NCBI GenBank assembly: GCA_913057235.1
Contig: CAJXNI010000005.1
Coordinates: 62,001 to 126,000 of the forward strand
Source: an uncultured Bacteroidota bacterium
GTDB taxonomy: Bacteria; Bacteroidota; Bacteroidia; Flavobacteriales; Schleiferiaceae
Direction of reading: 5' to 3'
DNA: 64,000 nucleotides
Part shown: positions 1-8,859 of the stretch, piece by piece
How positions within the stretch are numbered: position 1 is the stretch's first letter
Layout of the letters: the number at the start of each line of letters is the position of its first letter
The notes under the pieces: generated by a model
What the model saw: the letters and a program-made list of their open reading frames with translations, nothing else
Database searches by the model: none
What the model was told of the DNA's origin: nothing
Translations under genes and position numbers: made by a program

Positions 1-92
1 CCCCGGCTAACCGGGTGAAATCAGGAGTTTATCTGATCAAGGTTATTGGTGCTTCCCAGACCTTAACCCAACAAGTGGTAATCCGAAAATAA
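1..92 (+). CDS. 3' end of a secreted protein with a T9SS type A sorting domain (partial)
   Basis: Only the last 29 codons are present, ending in TAA at 90-92; the frame is open from base 3. The tail reads GVYLIKVIGASQTLTQQVV and ends IRK. This is the usual shape of the type A C-terminal sorting domain (GxYxxxV...Q.xKxxxxR/K) recognised by the Bacteroidota type IX secretion system, so the full protein is probably exported and anchored or released at the cell surface. The body of the protein lies outside the window and its function cannot be judged. A terminator-like hairpin follows at 118. Confidence 0.75.
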   Translation, partial: PANRVKSGVYLIKVIGASQTLTQQVVIRK

Positions 93-117
93 CCGCTTAA
101 AACTTTGTTTTCATGTG

Positions 118-155
118 AAAAGCCCGGGTGAACATTTTTGCCTGGGCTTTCTTTA
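118..155 (+). terminator. rho-independent terminator
   Basis: AAAGCCCGGG (119-128) pairs with CCTGGGCTTT (141-150), with one G-T wobble and a 12-base loop, and is followed by a T-rich stretch. It lies 26 bases after the partial secreted-protein gene. It is also the reason to reject an upstream start for the next gene that would place codons inside the hairpin. Confidence 0.75.
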
Positions 156-165
156 TTCTGGCACC

Positions 166-534
166 ATGCGAATTGACAAATATTTATGGTGCGTGCGCAA
201 GTACAAGACGCGCAGCCTAGCCACCCAGCAAATAAAAAAAGATAAGGTTAAGGTAAACGATGAGGACGTGAAGCCATCTCGTGAGGTAAAGCCGGGTGAC
301 CTTATCACCTATCGAAAGGAGGGAGTAGACTTTAGGCTTAAAGTGTTGGACATACCCAAATCTAGGGTAGGGGCAAAATTAGTAGCTGACTTTATGCAAG
401 ATGCCACGGCCCCTGAGGAACTGGAGAAACAAGAATTTATTCGCATGATGCATACTCTAAACCGGCCGCGGGGCACGGGTAGACCTACCAAAAAAGAACG
501 CAGGGATTTAGACGATTTTAAAGATCTTGATTAG
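166..534 (+). CDS. S4-domain RNA-binding protein (Hsp15 family)
   Basis: This 122-residue basic protein begins MRIDKYLWCVRKYKTRS, the typical opening of the S4 fold, with KVKVNDEDVKPSREVKPGD as the rest of the motif (residues about 1-60). A Lys/Arg-rich tail (RPRGTGRPTKKERRDL) follows. Hsp15-type S4 proteins bind rRNA and rescue stalled 50S-nascent chain complexes; that role is inferred from the family. I chose ATG 166 rather than the in-frame ATG at 115, because the earlier start overlaps the terminator and adds 17 residues unrelated to the family. The 3' end overlaps the convergent esterase gene by 17 bases. Confidence 0.85.
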   Translation: MRIDKYLWCVRKYKTRSLATQQIKKDKVKVNDEDVKPSREVKPGDLITYRKEGVDFRLKVLDIPKSRVGAKLVADFMQDATAPEELEKQEFIRMMHTLNRPRGTGRPTKKERRDLDDFKDLD

Positions 535-1192
535 CTGGAAAAATTTGAGCCAATAGTTTTTCTAGCAGACTCTTATTAAGCTCGTGCTTGCCTTCAAAAA
601 AATGGGTGGTGTAATGGATGTCTTTATCCTTTAAGAAGCGGAGATGCTGTTCTAGTTGCACGTTAGAAATGAACTCATCCTGCCTTCCCAAAACCATGTC
701 TACGGGTATGCTTTCCAAGCGATCATGCGCTTTAGCAAAATCCAAATCTGGAGGAAAGGCCCCTGCCCAGTTAATGAGGTGAGAAAAAGGGACTTTACTG
801 TGAGCCACCCAACGGCAAGCGGTTGCCACCCCTTGTGAAAAACCCAAAATGGCAATTTTCATGTAGGGCTGCTCTTGACGCTCTATTACTTCATAAGCCA
901 CCTGGTCCAACAAACCGATGTAATCTGCTATATCGGTCAGGCGGTCTTCTTTGGTCATCCAACTGGCCCCCACCCGGCCTTGGCTGCCCTTCAGGTAAAA
1001 ACGGTGTAAGCCCTCAGGAGCCACAAAAAGAATATCTGAGCGATTTAAGGCGCTGAATTTGCGCAAGAAAAATTGTGGCAGCTGGCCGTAACCATGCAAG
1101 ACAAAACACAAATATGGCCGATACACAAACGGCTCACCACTTAAATAGTAGCGAGCCGTGCGCGTGTACGAAATTCTTTGTTCTAAACTCAA
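518..1192 (-). CDS. alpha/beta hydrolase, phospholipase/carboxylesterase-like
   Basis: The 224-residue protein has an alpha/beta-hydrolase layout: LCFVLHGYGQ (oxyanion region), nucleophile elbow GFSQG with Ser, acid in VLGRQDEF and His in FEGKHEL. The triad is therefore complete. There is no signal peptide, so a cytoplasmic esterase or thioesterase is likely; the substrate is unknown. It follows the crotonase gene with a 4-base ATGA overlap (1189-1192), which suggests co-translation and perhaps a shared acyl-ester or acyl-CoA role. Its 3' end overlaps the convergent S4 gene. Confidence 0.8.
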   Translation of the reverse strand: MSLEQRISYTRTARYYLSGEPFVYRPYLCFVLHGYGQLPQFFLRKFSALNRSDILFVAPEGLHRFYLKGSQGRVGASWMTKEDRLTDIADYIGLLDQVAYEVIERQEQPYMKIAILGFSQGVATACRWVAHSKVPFSHLINWAGAFPPDLDFAKAHDRLESIPVDMVLGRQDEFISNVQLEQHLRFLKDKDIHYTTHFFEGKHELNKSLLEKLLAQIFPANQDL

Positions 1193-1968
1193 AACTGGGG
1201 TTTACGCTTTTCTAAAAAGGCGGAAGTGCCTTCATTGAACTCCTCGGTGCCAAAGCACTTTCCAAACTCTTCAATTTCTACCCGGTAGCCATCTTTATCT
1301 TGGCTAAAACCCGCGTTCACACACTTTATAGCGCTGTTAATGGCGTTGGGGGAGTTCTTAATCATTTTTCTCGCTAGCGTTTTACAAAAATCCAAAAGCT
1401 CATTAGGTTCTACCACATGATTAACCAAACCCATTTCATAGGCTCTGGCGGCCGATGTCATTTCTGCGGTAGTAATCATCTCTAAAGCACGTCCTTTGCC
1501 GATAAGCTGTGCCAACCGTTGGGTACCGCCATAACCGGGAATTACCCCTAAAGACACTTCGGGCAAACCCATTTTGGCATTAGTTGAAGCTACACGGATA
1601 TGGCAGGCCATAGCCAACTCTAGCCCGCCACCTAGAGCAAACCCATTAACAGCTGCTATCATGGGCTTGCTAAAATGCTCCACGTAATCAAATAGCTTTT
1701 GCTGCCCCTCTTGTGCCAGCTCTGACCCTTCGTTCACCGAATAATCAGCAAATTCTTTAATATCGGCTCCAGCCACAAAAGCTTTTTCTCCACTACCGGT
1801 AATAAGCACCACCCTAACCTCTGGATTGGTATTTAATGCGTGTAGCTCGTCATGCAGCTCTTGAATAGTGGCTCTATTGAGCGCATTTAGTTGCTTGGGT
1901 CGATTTATGGTAAGCAGCGCTATTTGGTCTTCTAAGGTGCTGGTAATTGTAGAATGGTTCATATGCAA
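1189..1968 (-). CDS. enoyl-CoA hydratase/isomerase family protein (crotonase)
   Basis: 259 residues, normal for a crotonase. Signature segments are RPKQLNALNR, the oxyanion-hole loop AFVAGADIKEF, and GFALGGGLELAMACHIRVA followed by LPEVSLGVIPGYGGTQRL, which carries both catalytic glutamates expected of enoyl-CoA hydratases (E in GGLELA and E in LPEV). It probably hydrates short-chain 2-enoyl-CoA in beta-oxidation or butanoate metabolism. The start may be the first Met or Met3 (MNHSTI). The gene is first in a two-gene unit with the esterase. The C-terminus (EKRKPQF) is complete. Confidence 0.9.
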   Translation of the reverse strand: MHMNHSTITSTLEDQIALLTINRPKQLNALNRATIQELHDELHALNTNPEVRVVLITGSGEKAFVAGADIKEFADYSVNEGSELAQEGQQKLFDYVEHFSKPMIAAVNGFALGGGLELAMACHIRVASTNAKMGLPEVSLGVIPGYGGTQRLAQLIGKGRALEMITTAEMTSAARAYEMGLVNHVVEPNELLDFCKTLARKMIKNSPNAINSAIKCVNAGFSQDKDGYRVEIEEFGKCFGTEEFNEGTSAFLEKRKPQF

Positions 1969-1995
1969 GCAAAAATTTGGTGCAAGTTTAAAGGC

Positions 1996-2655
1996 TTATT
2001 TACTAATAGCAAAAGTGACCTTCACTTTAACTTCCAATAAGGCCTTGTTAAGCCTAAGGCCTTCAAAACTCACCATAGGATCTACTTTTAGCTTAAAGCT
2101 TTTTGAAGGCTCGCCAGGCATTACCTCAACCCCTGTAGCCGAACCCAATTTGATGTGGGTAGCGCCAGCCATGGCCTGAGCTTTTTTCTTGGCATCCTCA
2201 ATGGCCAAATCTATGAGGTTTTGCATTATCTCCTCTTGATTAGGCATCATGAGCTCCACCTGAGTTACTTGTGTAGCGCCTTCATTTAGCAAATCTTCCA
2301 TTACTTTCTCAAAGATTTCCAAACTATCCATCACCAGTGTAAGGTGCTTGGTAGAACGGTAAGCATTTTGCGCTCTTACCCTATCGTACTCGTGCTGAAC
2401 CAAGGTGGCTCCCAGCGTAATTGATTTCACGTAGGGTTCTAGATAGTACTCTTTGACAATGTCTTCCGCTACTTCTTCGGCTTCATCCCAGGCACCATCC
2501 GCATCTTTATCTAATACAGAAATAGCCACAGTGATCTTTACTGCCTGTGGCAACTTATACGATTGAGCTGTGCCCACTGCGCTAATTTGCCCGGTGGAAA
2601 TGAACGGAATGGTAAGGGCTAAAAATAAGGCGGCCAGTGTAGTAATTCTTAGCAT
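1996..2655 (-). CDS. SIMPL (DUF541) domain-containing secreted protein
   Basis: 219 residues with an N-terminal signal peptide (hydrophobic residues about 4-18, cleavage plausible near STGQISA). The remainder has the SIMPL/DUF541 pattern: a beta-rich N-half, then AIEDAKKKAQAMAGATHIKLGSATGVEV and a C-terminal strand LLEVKVKVTFAIS. SIMPL proteins are periplasmic or outer-membrane proteins of uncertain function. A decayed paralogue lies directly upstream (2746-3362), so this looks like the surviving copy of a tandem pair downstream of a sensor kinase. A promoter box sits at 2736-2743. Confidence 0.8.
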   Translation of the reverse strand: MLRITTLAALFLALTIPFISTGQISAVGTAQSYKLPQAVKITVAISVLDKDADGAWDEAEEVAEDIVKEYYLEPYVKSITLGATLVQHEYDRVRAQNAYRSTKHLTLVMDSLEIFEKVMEDLLNEGATQVTQVELMMPNQEEIMQNLIDLAIEDAKKKAQAMAGATHIKLGSATGVEVMPGEPSKSFKLKVDPMVSFEGLRLNKALLEVKVKVTFAISK

Positions 2656-2735
2656 GTTCAGTTAAATTTAAATAATGAGGCAAGATACTTTTTTTCATTC
2701 AGGCTTTAGTGCAAAGTGTACGGTTTTGCTTTTAG

Positions 2736-2743
2736 CAAAGTTA
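2736..2743 (-). promoter_or_regulatory. -7 promoter box of the SIMPL gene
   Basis: On the minus strand the sequence is TAACTTTG, a match to the Bacteroidota -7 consensus TAnnTTTG. It lies about 80 bases upstream of the SIMPL start, just past the end of the broken paralogue, giving the intact copy its own promoter. No clear -33 TTTG was identified. Confidence 0.45.
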
Positions 2744-2745
2744 AC

Positions 2746-3362
2746 CTATGCCTCACTAAAGGCTGTTTTGCCCAATTGACCCGTAGCCATTGTCTTTATA
2801 TAAAGCTGGATGCCCCCCACTGAATGCTCTTCTATAAATAGCACCGCTCCAAGGCTTTGACCACTTTCAGCCGTTAAAAGCTCCGCTTTTTGTCCAGCCT
2901 TTGACATGGCCAGAGTTATGACCCCCTGCTTAACTGCTTTAGGATTGTTTAGGGCTGGTTTGTTCACCTGTAAGTTGGTAACACCTTGGCTAGCAGCACC
3001 ACCACTACTTCATTGTAGGCAAAAATATTGGTAAGGCGAAAGCTCGCTTCTTGATACACCTTAAAATCATCAGCGACTATGCGGTTGAATGCGGGCGTAT
3101 GGGCTGCTTAACTGGCTTACCTCTTTAGTAAGCTTCAAGTAATTGACCGCACCCTCTATACGCTCCGTAACCAATTGCTGCACTTCTGCTTTAGCGCCAA
3201 ACCTTCTGCTCTAATGACTACCTCTAAATAATCAGCCGGCACCTGTCGGCTAGCCTCACCGGTAACGGTAATGTAAGATGGCTCAGAGGCGGGTGCTTGG
3301 GCCGAGATGCTTATTACCCAAGGCAGGGGTTTAATGCTACCGAACAGGGGTGATTTCTTCAT
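2746..3362 (-). pseudogene. frameshifted SIMPL (DUF541) paralogue
   Basis: Reading leftward from ATG 3362, the protein starts MKKSPLFGSIKPLPWVIS (signal peptide), then YITVTGEASRQVPADYLE, a SIMPL N-terminus. The frame breaks near 3195-3200 and continues in another frame as AKAEVQQLVTERIEG and NYLKLTKEVSQL. It breaks again near 3095-3105, where KVYQEASFRLTNIFAYNEVV follows, and a third time near 2980-2990, after which VTNLQVNKPALNNPKAVK leads into a C-terminal half ending at 2746. All the pieces align in order with one SIMPL domain. With three disruptions in about 600 bases this is best called a pseudogene; clustered sequencing errors are a less likely alternative. The start overlaps the kinase gene by 26 bases. 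Confidence 0.8.
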
Positions 3363-4830
3363 GGTGTTTGGGTATTTGTAGGTAAAAAATAGTGCCTTGC
3401 AAAGGGGCTGGCTTAAAGCCGATGGTTCCTCCCAGGCTATTAACAATTCGTTTCACCAAAGCCAGGCCTAATCCCATGCCTTTGGTCTTAGTCGTAAAAC
3501 TGGGTTCAAAAATCCTATGAGCTTGGTCTGGGTTAATACCAGTGCCATTGTCTTGCACACTTATGTTAACGGAGGTTTCCGTTTCAGCCACCGTAATCTC
3601 AACACGCTCTTCGCGCTCTTCCGGAACTGCTTGCAAGGCGTTGTTGATTAAATTATTCATTACGCGAATTAATTGCTCCTTATCGGCCAAAATTTCAAGG
3701 TTATCATTGGGGCAAGAGAAGCTTACATTGTTTTCTGTGTATAGGGCTGCCACCCGGCTAATTACCTCCTGCACCGGAAAGCGCTTTTTCTTCACCTCGG
3801 GCATGCTGGCAAAACTTGAAAAGGCCTGGGCTATGTTGCTCAGCGTGTCTATTTGGTCAATCATGCTCTGACAAAATGCTTGAAGCTTTTCCGGCTCAGA
3901 AGTTACCAGGCTCTTTTGCAGGTGTTGCACATTTAAGCGCATAGGAGTTAATGGGTTTTTAATTTCATGGGCTACTTGCTTGGCCATTTCTTTCCAGGCA
4001 CTTTCACGCTCCGTTTGAGCCAGCTTTATAGCCGATTCTTCCAAGGCCTCCACCATGCGGTTGTACTCGTCTACCAGCGTTCCAATTTCATCATTAAATT
4101 TCCATTTTAAAGGTGGGTTTTTTTCGCTTATGCGGATGGTTTTAATCTTCTCACCCACCGCCTGCAAAGAGCCAGTAATGTAGTTTGAAAGAAAATAGGC
4201 AATAAAGCCCGCTGCTAAAAAAAGCAAAAAGTAAATTTCACCCAAACGCATTAAAAAAGCCTTCAAGTCTTGGCGGTGAATATCTTCTGTATCAAAATAA
4301 GGCAGGTTAATAATCGCTACTGGCTTTTCCTGATAATTGCGGATAAAGTCAAAAGTAGAAAGGTATTCCAGGCTATCACTGCGCGTTTTTAGCAGCACCT
4401 GGTCAGAGGTTTTGTACAAACGCTCCATTAGCTCATAGTTGATTTTGGCGGGAATGATGTGCTTTTCATGCAGCTCAGGGCGGCTACTAATCAGGAGGTC
4501 TCCATTGAGGCTGTAGATATTAATGTCCATGGAGTTGAGTCGGGCCAGTTCGCAAATTTTATTGTCAAACAGGCGCACAATGCTATCGGTGTTGTCTGAT
4601 AGCTCTTGCTCCCTTAAAAAATAATCTATGCTTTGCGTTACTGCGTACTCCTTACGTTTAAGGCGTTCTTCATGGTAGAGCTCATTCTCTTTCTTAAAGT
4701 GGTAAAACGAGATAGTACCGGTTAAGAAAAAAGAGATCGCAATAATCAGCAGCATGCTGAAAAATATGCGCCCCCGCAAAGTGATGTTGATCCGCTTCAA
4801 GCTCCCAAACTTTAGCGCGAAAGGTAGCAA
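3337..4830 (-). CDS. NtrY-like membrane sensor histidine kinase
   Basis: 497 residues: a membrane segment at about 22-42, an extracytoplasmic sensor region (about 45-195), a second membrane segment at about 198-217, then a HAMP-like linker. The H box is AHEIKNPLTPMRL with the phospho-acceptor His288, as in the NtrY/PAS-less kinase group. The ATPase domain has the N box (NNLINNALQAV), G1 DNGTGI and G2 GMGLGLALVKRIV. It should autophosphorylate and pass phosphate to a response regulator, none of which is encoded nearby. The signal is unknown. It lies upstream of the SIMPL pair on the same strand, which may reflect a former operon. Confidence 0.88.
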   Translation of the reverse strand: MLPFALKFGSLKRINITLRGRIFFSMLLIIAISFFLTGTISFYHFKKENELYHEERLKRKEYAVTQSIDYFLREQELSDNTDSIVRLFDNKICELARLNSMDINIYSLNGDLLISSRPELHEKHIIPAKINYELMERLYKTSDQVLLKTRSDSLEYLSTFDFIRNYQEKPVAIINLPYFDTEDIHRQDLKAFLMRLGEIYFLLFLAAGFIAYFLSNYITGSLQAVGEKIKTIRISEKNPPLKWKFNDEIGTLVDEYNRMVEALEESAIKLAQTERESAWKEMAKQVAHEIKNPLTPMRLNVQHLQKSLVTSEPEKLQAFCQSMIDQIDTLSNIAQAFSSFASMPEVKKKRFPVQEVISRVAALYTENNVSFSCPNDNLEILADKEQLIRVMNNLINNALQAVPEEREERVEITVAETETSVNISVQDNGTGINPDQAHRIFEPSFTTKTKGMGLGLALVKRIVNSLGGTIGFKPAPLQGTIFYLQIPKHHEEITPVR

Positions 4831-4883
4831 AAGTCAGACCAATACCGGTGTTTCAAGGGGAGCCTTCTAGGCCATAAGCCATA

Positions 4884-4915
4884 AAAAAAGCCCTTTGCTA
4901 CTAAAGGGCTTTTTT
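4884..4915 (-). terminator. rho-independent terminator of the ATP synthase operon
   Basis: AAAAAAGCCCTTT (4884-4896) pairs with AAAGGGCTTTTT (4903-4914) around a 6-base loop, with a T-run on each side when read from either strand. It lies 25 bases after the atpG stop codon and insulates the kinase gene downstream. Confidence 0.8.
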
Positions 4916-4939
4916 AAGGCTTTAATAACGCATGTTTAA

Positions 4940-5809
4940 CTAGCCATTCAAGGCTTCTGCACCACTTACAATCTCCAAAATTTCATTGGTGATAGCCGCC
5001 TGACGGGCTTGGTTGTACTCCAAACTAAGGCTCTTTTTAAGATCGTTGGCATTGTCTGTTGCCTGATGCATGGCCGTCATACGGGCACCGTGTTCAGAAG
5101 CGTTGCTGTCTAGCAGGGCTTTAAAAAGCTGGGTCTTCAATGATTTAGGAATCAAGTCATCCAAAATTTCTGCTTTGGCCTGTTCGTAAATGTAGTCGCC
5201 TCCGGCCTTAGCCTTATCTTCATTCTCAACCTCACGAATGGGCAAATACTGCTCAACCTGCACATGCTGTACGGCTGCATTTTTAAAGCGGTTGTACACC
5301 AACTCAATGCGGTCATACGCACCCTCACGGAAAAGACGCATAAACTCTTCTGCTACCTGCGCGGCTTCTTCATAGGTAAGGTTGTCAAAAATGGCGTTGC
5401 GCTCGCCAACCTGTTTAAGGTCAGGATCGCGCTTGCTTAAAACCTCTGCCGCTTTTTTACCAATACCAAATACATGCACCTCTGCCTGTGTTTGCGCTTT
5501 ATAGGCCAGCACCTTTTTCATAATGTTGGCGTTAAAAGCTCCGCACAAACCGCGGTTAGAAGAGATAGCTACCAGCAATACCTTTTCCAGTTTTTCAGGC
5601 TTGCGGCTGTAAACTCCCTCACTAGAATCCAAGGTAGCACTCACGTTTACAAGAATTTCTTCCAGCTTTTGAGCATAAGGGCGCATTTGAACAATGGCAT
5701 CCTGCGCTCTTTTTAGCTTGGCAGCCGATACCATTTTCATAGCAGAGGTAATCTGCATGGTACTGCTTACCGAAGTAATTCTATTTCTAAGTTCTTTTAA
5801 GTTAGCCAT
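4940..5809 (-). CDS. atpG: F1Fo ATP synthase subunit gamma
   Basis: 289 residues, normal length. It starts MANLKELRNRITSV and continues TMQITSAMKMVSAAKLKRAQ, the conserved N-terminal helix of gamma; the C-terminal helix MTAMHQATDNANDLKKSLSL and ARQAAITNEILEIVSGA is also complete. Gamma is the rotating shaft of F1 that couples proton flow to catalysis in the alpha/beta hexamer. It is the last gene of the atpBEFHAG run, with a terminator directly after. The beta and epsilon genes (atpD, atpC) are not next to it, as is common in this phylum. Confidence 0.96.
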   Translation of the reverse strand: MANLKELRNRITSVSSTMQITSAMKMVSAAKLKRAQDAIVQMRPYAQKLEEILVNVSATLDSSEGVYSRKPEKLEKVLLVAISSNRGLCGAFNANIMKKVLAYKAQTQAEVHVFGIGKKAAEVLSKRDPDLKQVGERNAIFDNLTYEEAAQVAEEFMRLFREGAYDRIELVYNRFKNAAVQHVQVEQYLPIREVENEDKAKAGGDYIYEQAKAEILDDLIPKSLKTQLFKALLDSNASEHGARMTAMHQATDNANDLKKSLSLEYNQARQAAITNEILEIVSGAEALNG

Positions 5810-5865
5810 TGCTATAAGTTTGGATAAACCGGAGCCGAATGCTGCTCCGGTCTACAATTTTCCAA

Positions 5866-7440
5866 CTAATATTTAGAAGCTAAGTCTTTAGCCACTTGTT
5901 TCAAGGTGTCTTTTACCTCATCGGTTAATTTACCGGCTTTTAGGGTATCCAACACATCACGGTGTTTGGCGTCTAAGTAATCCAGGTACTCAGCCTCAAA
6001 CTCACGAATCTTTTCAACCGGCACGTTGTTTACCAAGGCTTCAGTACCTACGTAAATAATAGCCGCCTGCTTTTCTACCGGTAAGGGACTGTTTACACCT
6101 TGCTTTAGGATTTCTACGTTACGCTTTCCTTTTTCAATAACGCGTAGAGTGGCCGCATCCAGGTCTGAACCAAACTTGGCAAAAGCCTCAAGTTCACGAT
6201 ACTGCGCCTGGTCTAACTTTAAGGTACCCGATACCTTTTTCATAGACTTAATCTGCGCATTACCACCCACACGTGATACGGAGATACCTACGTTAATGGC
6301 CGGACGAACACCCGAGTTGAATAAGTCTGACTCCAAGAAGATCTGCCCATCAGTAATGGAAATAACGTTGGTGGGAATATAAGCTGATACGTCACCCGCC
6401 TGCGTTTCAATGATGGGAAGAGCTGTTAAAGACCCCCCCCCTTTTACCTTGTCTTTCAACGATGGGGGCAAATCATTCATATTTTTAGCCACATCATCAT
6501 CGGCAATAATCTTGGCGGCACGCTCCAGCAAACGAGAGTGTAAGTAGAATACATCACCGGGGTACGCTTCACGACCGGGAGGACGTCTTAACAGTAGCGA
6601 AACCTCGCGGTAAGCAACGGCCTGCTTAGAAAGATCATCATATACGATTAAGGCCGGGCGTCCGGTATCACGGAAGTACTCACCAATGGCCGCTCCGGCA
6701 AACGGGGCAAAAAACTGCATGGGCGCGGGATCTGCTGCGTTAGCTGCCACAATCACCGTGTAATCCAAGGCACCTTTTTCTTCCAGGGTTTTGGCAATGT
6801 TGGCTACGGTAGAGCCTTTTTGGCCTATGGCCACGTAAATACAGAATACGGGCTCACCAGCTTCGTAAAATTCACGCTGGTTAATAATGGTATCAATTGC
6901 CACGGTAGATTTACCCGTTTGGCGGTCACCAATAATAAGCTCACGCTGGCCACGTCCTACCGGAATCATGGCGTCAATGGCTTTAATACCGGTTTGCATG
7001 GGCTCATTTACCGGCTGACGGTAAATTACACCGGGTGCCTTCCGTTCAATAGGCATTTCAAAGGTTTCTCCTTCAATAGGCCCTTTACCGTCAATAGGCT
7101 GGCCCAGGGTGTTTACCACACGCCCTACCATGCTGTCTCCTACTTTAATAGAAGCAATTTGGCCGGTACGCTTTACGGTGCTACCTTCTTTAATATCGGC
7201 ATCGGCTCCTAAGAGTACAATACCCACGTTATCTTCTTCCAGGTTAAGTACAATTCCGCGTAAGCCTGAATCAAACTCAACGAGCTCACCGGCTTGAGCG
7301 TTGCTTAGACCGTAGGCCCGGGCAATACCGTCACCCACTTGCAAAATGGTTCCTACTTCTTCTAATTCTGACTCACTTTTGAATCCGGCAAGTTGCTTTC
7401 TTAAGATTGCTGATACTTCAGCGGGATTTACTTCTGCCAT
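5866..7440 (-). CDS. atpA: F1Fo ATP synthase subunit alpha
   Basis: 524 residues. The P-loop GDRQTGKS lies at about 171-178 (Lys177), and [16 protein letters not shown] further on carries the arginine finger region. The N-terminal crown and C-terminal helical domains are complete. Alpha forms the non-catalytic nucleotide sites of F1. On the minus strand a run of nine G encodes three glycines in VKGGGSLT; the reading frame passes through it intact, although such a run is a likely place for sequencing slippage. It lies between atpH and atpG. Confidence 0.97.
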   Translation of the reverse strand: MAEVNPAEVSAILRKQLAGFKSESELEEVGTILQVGDGIARAYGLSNAQAGELVEFDSGLRGIVLNLEEDNVGIVLLGADADIKEGSTVKRTGQIASIKVGDSMVGRVVNTLGQPIDGKGPIEGETFEMPIERKAPGVIYRQPVNEPMQTGIKAIDAMIPVGRGQRELIIGDRQTGKSTVAIDTIINQREFYEAGEPVFCIYVAIGQKGSTVANIAKTLEEKGALDYTVIVAANAADPAPMQFFAPFAGAAIGEYFRDTGRPALIVYDDLSKQAVAYREVSLLLRRPPGREAYPGDVFYLHSRLLERAAKIIADDDVAKNMNDLPPSLKDKVKGGGSLTALPIIETQAGDVSAYIPTNVISITDGQIFLESDLFNSGVRPAINVGISVSRVGGNAQIKSMKKVSGTLKLDQAQYRELEAFAKFGSDLDAATLRVIEKGKRNVEILKQGVNSPLPVEKQAAIIYVGTEALVNNVPVEKIREFEAEYLDYLDAKHRDVLDTLKAGKLTDEVKDTLKQVAKDLASKY

Positions 7441-7463
7441 GTTACTGTTGATTATAAAGTTTT

Positions 7464-8021
7464 TTAAAAGTCTGCTACGTAAAGGTTTTTCTTGAAATCC
7501 AGGCGTAAGCGCTGCAGCTCAGAAGCAATGCTGCCGTTGTACTGCTTATCACCCACTCTTAAAATTAGTCCGCCAATTATATGGGGGTTGGTGTTTACTT
7601 TAAGTTGCACTGGTTTGCCTACCTGCTCTACTACGGCTTTTTCTATTGCCGCCAGTGTTTTGGCGTCTAGCTCTTTGGCTGAAGTAACCGACCCCTCCAA
7701 AACACCCTTGTGCTGGAGGTAGATGGTAGTATACGCTTGCGCGATGGCCGCTAGACCTTGCTCACGACCGTGTTTTACCACCAAGTTTAAGAAGTTAAGG
7801 GTTAGCTCGGTTACAGAATCTTTAAAGAGTTCGGCAATAATATTTTGCTTCTTATCGGCTTTAATCACCGGGCTTTTTAGCACTACCTCAAAATCTCTGG
7901 AGTCTGCTATTAAACGAGCTACGGTCTCCATGTCTTGTTTCACCTGTTCTTCCTGCTTGTTTTCAAGCGCCAGGTTGTGCAAGGCTGTGGCGTAAACTCG
8001 TGCTAACTTAGTTACCAGCAT
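7464..8021 (-). CDS. atpH: F1Fo ATP synthase subunit delta
   Basis: 185 residues with an OSCP/delta layout: an N-terminal helical domain ([18 protein letters not shown]) and a C-terminal part with the conserved [20 protein letters not shown] segment. Delta attaches the peripheral stalk (subunit b) to the top of F1. It is three bases from atpF and 23 bases before atpA, in a tight operon. Confidence 0.94.
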   Translation of the reverse strand: MLVTKLARVYATALHNLALENKQEEQVKQDMETVARLIADSRDFEVVLKSPVIKADKKQNIIAELFKDSVTELTLNFLNLVVKHGREQGLAAIAQAYTTIYLQHKGVLEGSVTSAKELDAKTLAAIEKAVVEQVGKPVQLKVNTNPHIIGGLILRVGDKQYNGSIASELQRLRLDFKKNLYVADF

Positions 8022-8024
8022 GGT

Positions 8025-8534
8025 TTAGTTGAGTTTAAAATTCTTGAGGTGGTTGTCTACCAACTTGCTCTGCTTTTCCTTGTCGTCTAGCTCGGCCCGC
8101 AAAATCATCTCGGCAATTTCAATACTCATTTCGGCTACCTGGTTTTTAAGCTCAGTAATGGCCGCCATTTTCTGATTGTCTATTTGCTCTTTGGCCGAGG
8201 CGATGATTTGCTCCGCTTGCTCATTGGCATCTGCTTTGGCATCACTCACAATTTTATCGCGAATGTCACGGGCGTCTTTCATCATTTTATCACGCTCCTG
8301 ACGGGCTTCCTGCAAAATGCGCTCATTGTCGCTTTGCAAGCGCTTCATTTCTTCACGGGCCTTTTCAGCAGAAGCCAGTGATTCTTTTATAGATTCTTCA
8401 CGACCTTTTACGGCTCCTAAAATGGGTTTCCAGGCAAACTTGCGCAGTAACACCAATAGAATTAAAAAGGTGATGGTGGTCCATACAATTAAGCCAATAT
8501 CGGGCTTTACTAAGGGATTAATTTCTAAAAACAT
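8025..8534 (-). CDS. atpF: F1Fo ATP synthase subunit b
   Basis: 169 residues: one N-terminal membrane helix (about 13-30, IGLIVWTTITFLILLVLL), the RKFAWKPIL motif just after it, then a long charged helix with heptad character that dimerises as the peripheral stalk. The length and layout match bacterial b subunits. It is separated from atpE by an 89-base gap holding a strong hairpin. Confidence 0.94.
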   Translation of the reverse strand: MFLEINPLVKPDIGLIVWTTITFLILLVLLRKFAWKPILGAVKGREESIKESLASAEKAREEMKRLQSDNERILQEARQERDKMMKDARDIRDKIVSDAKADANEQAEQIIASAKEQIDNQKMAAITELKNQVAEMSIEIAEMILRAELDDKEKQSKLVDNHLKNFKLN

Positions 8535-8575
8535 GGGCTTCTTTTATTTTATAAATCCTTGGGGAGTTCATTAAA

Positions 8576-8612
8576 AACCAAAGCGCCAGGCAATCCCTGT
8601 TACGCTTTGGTT
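8576..8612 (-). promoter_or_regulatory. intercistronic hairpin between atpE and atpF
   Basis: AACCAAAGCG (8576-8585) and CGCTTTGGTT (8603-8612) form a perfect 10-bp stem, and the loop contains a further AGG/CCT pairing. No T-run follows on the minus strand, so it does not look like a terminator. It begins 11 bases after the atpE stop in the transcript. The position suits a 3' stabilising stem-loop or processing site that would favour the high-copy c subunit; this is inference. Confidence 0.6.
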
Positions 8613-8623
8613 CTAATACCTAA

Positions 8624-8833
<210 letters not shown>

Positions 8834-8859
8834 TTATAATTAAAAAAAATAGTTACTAA

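Noticed and set aside
115-165. Upstream start for the S4-domain gene
   Set aside because: The extra 17 codons lie within a terminator hairpin and do not resemble the family; ATG 166 gives the standard start.
6432-6440. Run of nine C in atpA as a frameshift
   Set aside because: The reading frame passes through it and encodes three glycines in a conserved position.
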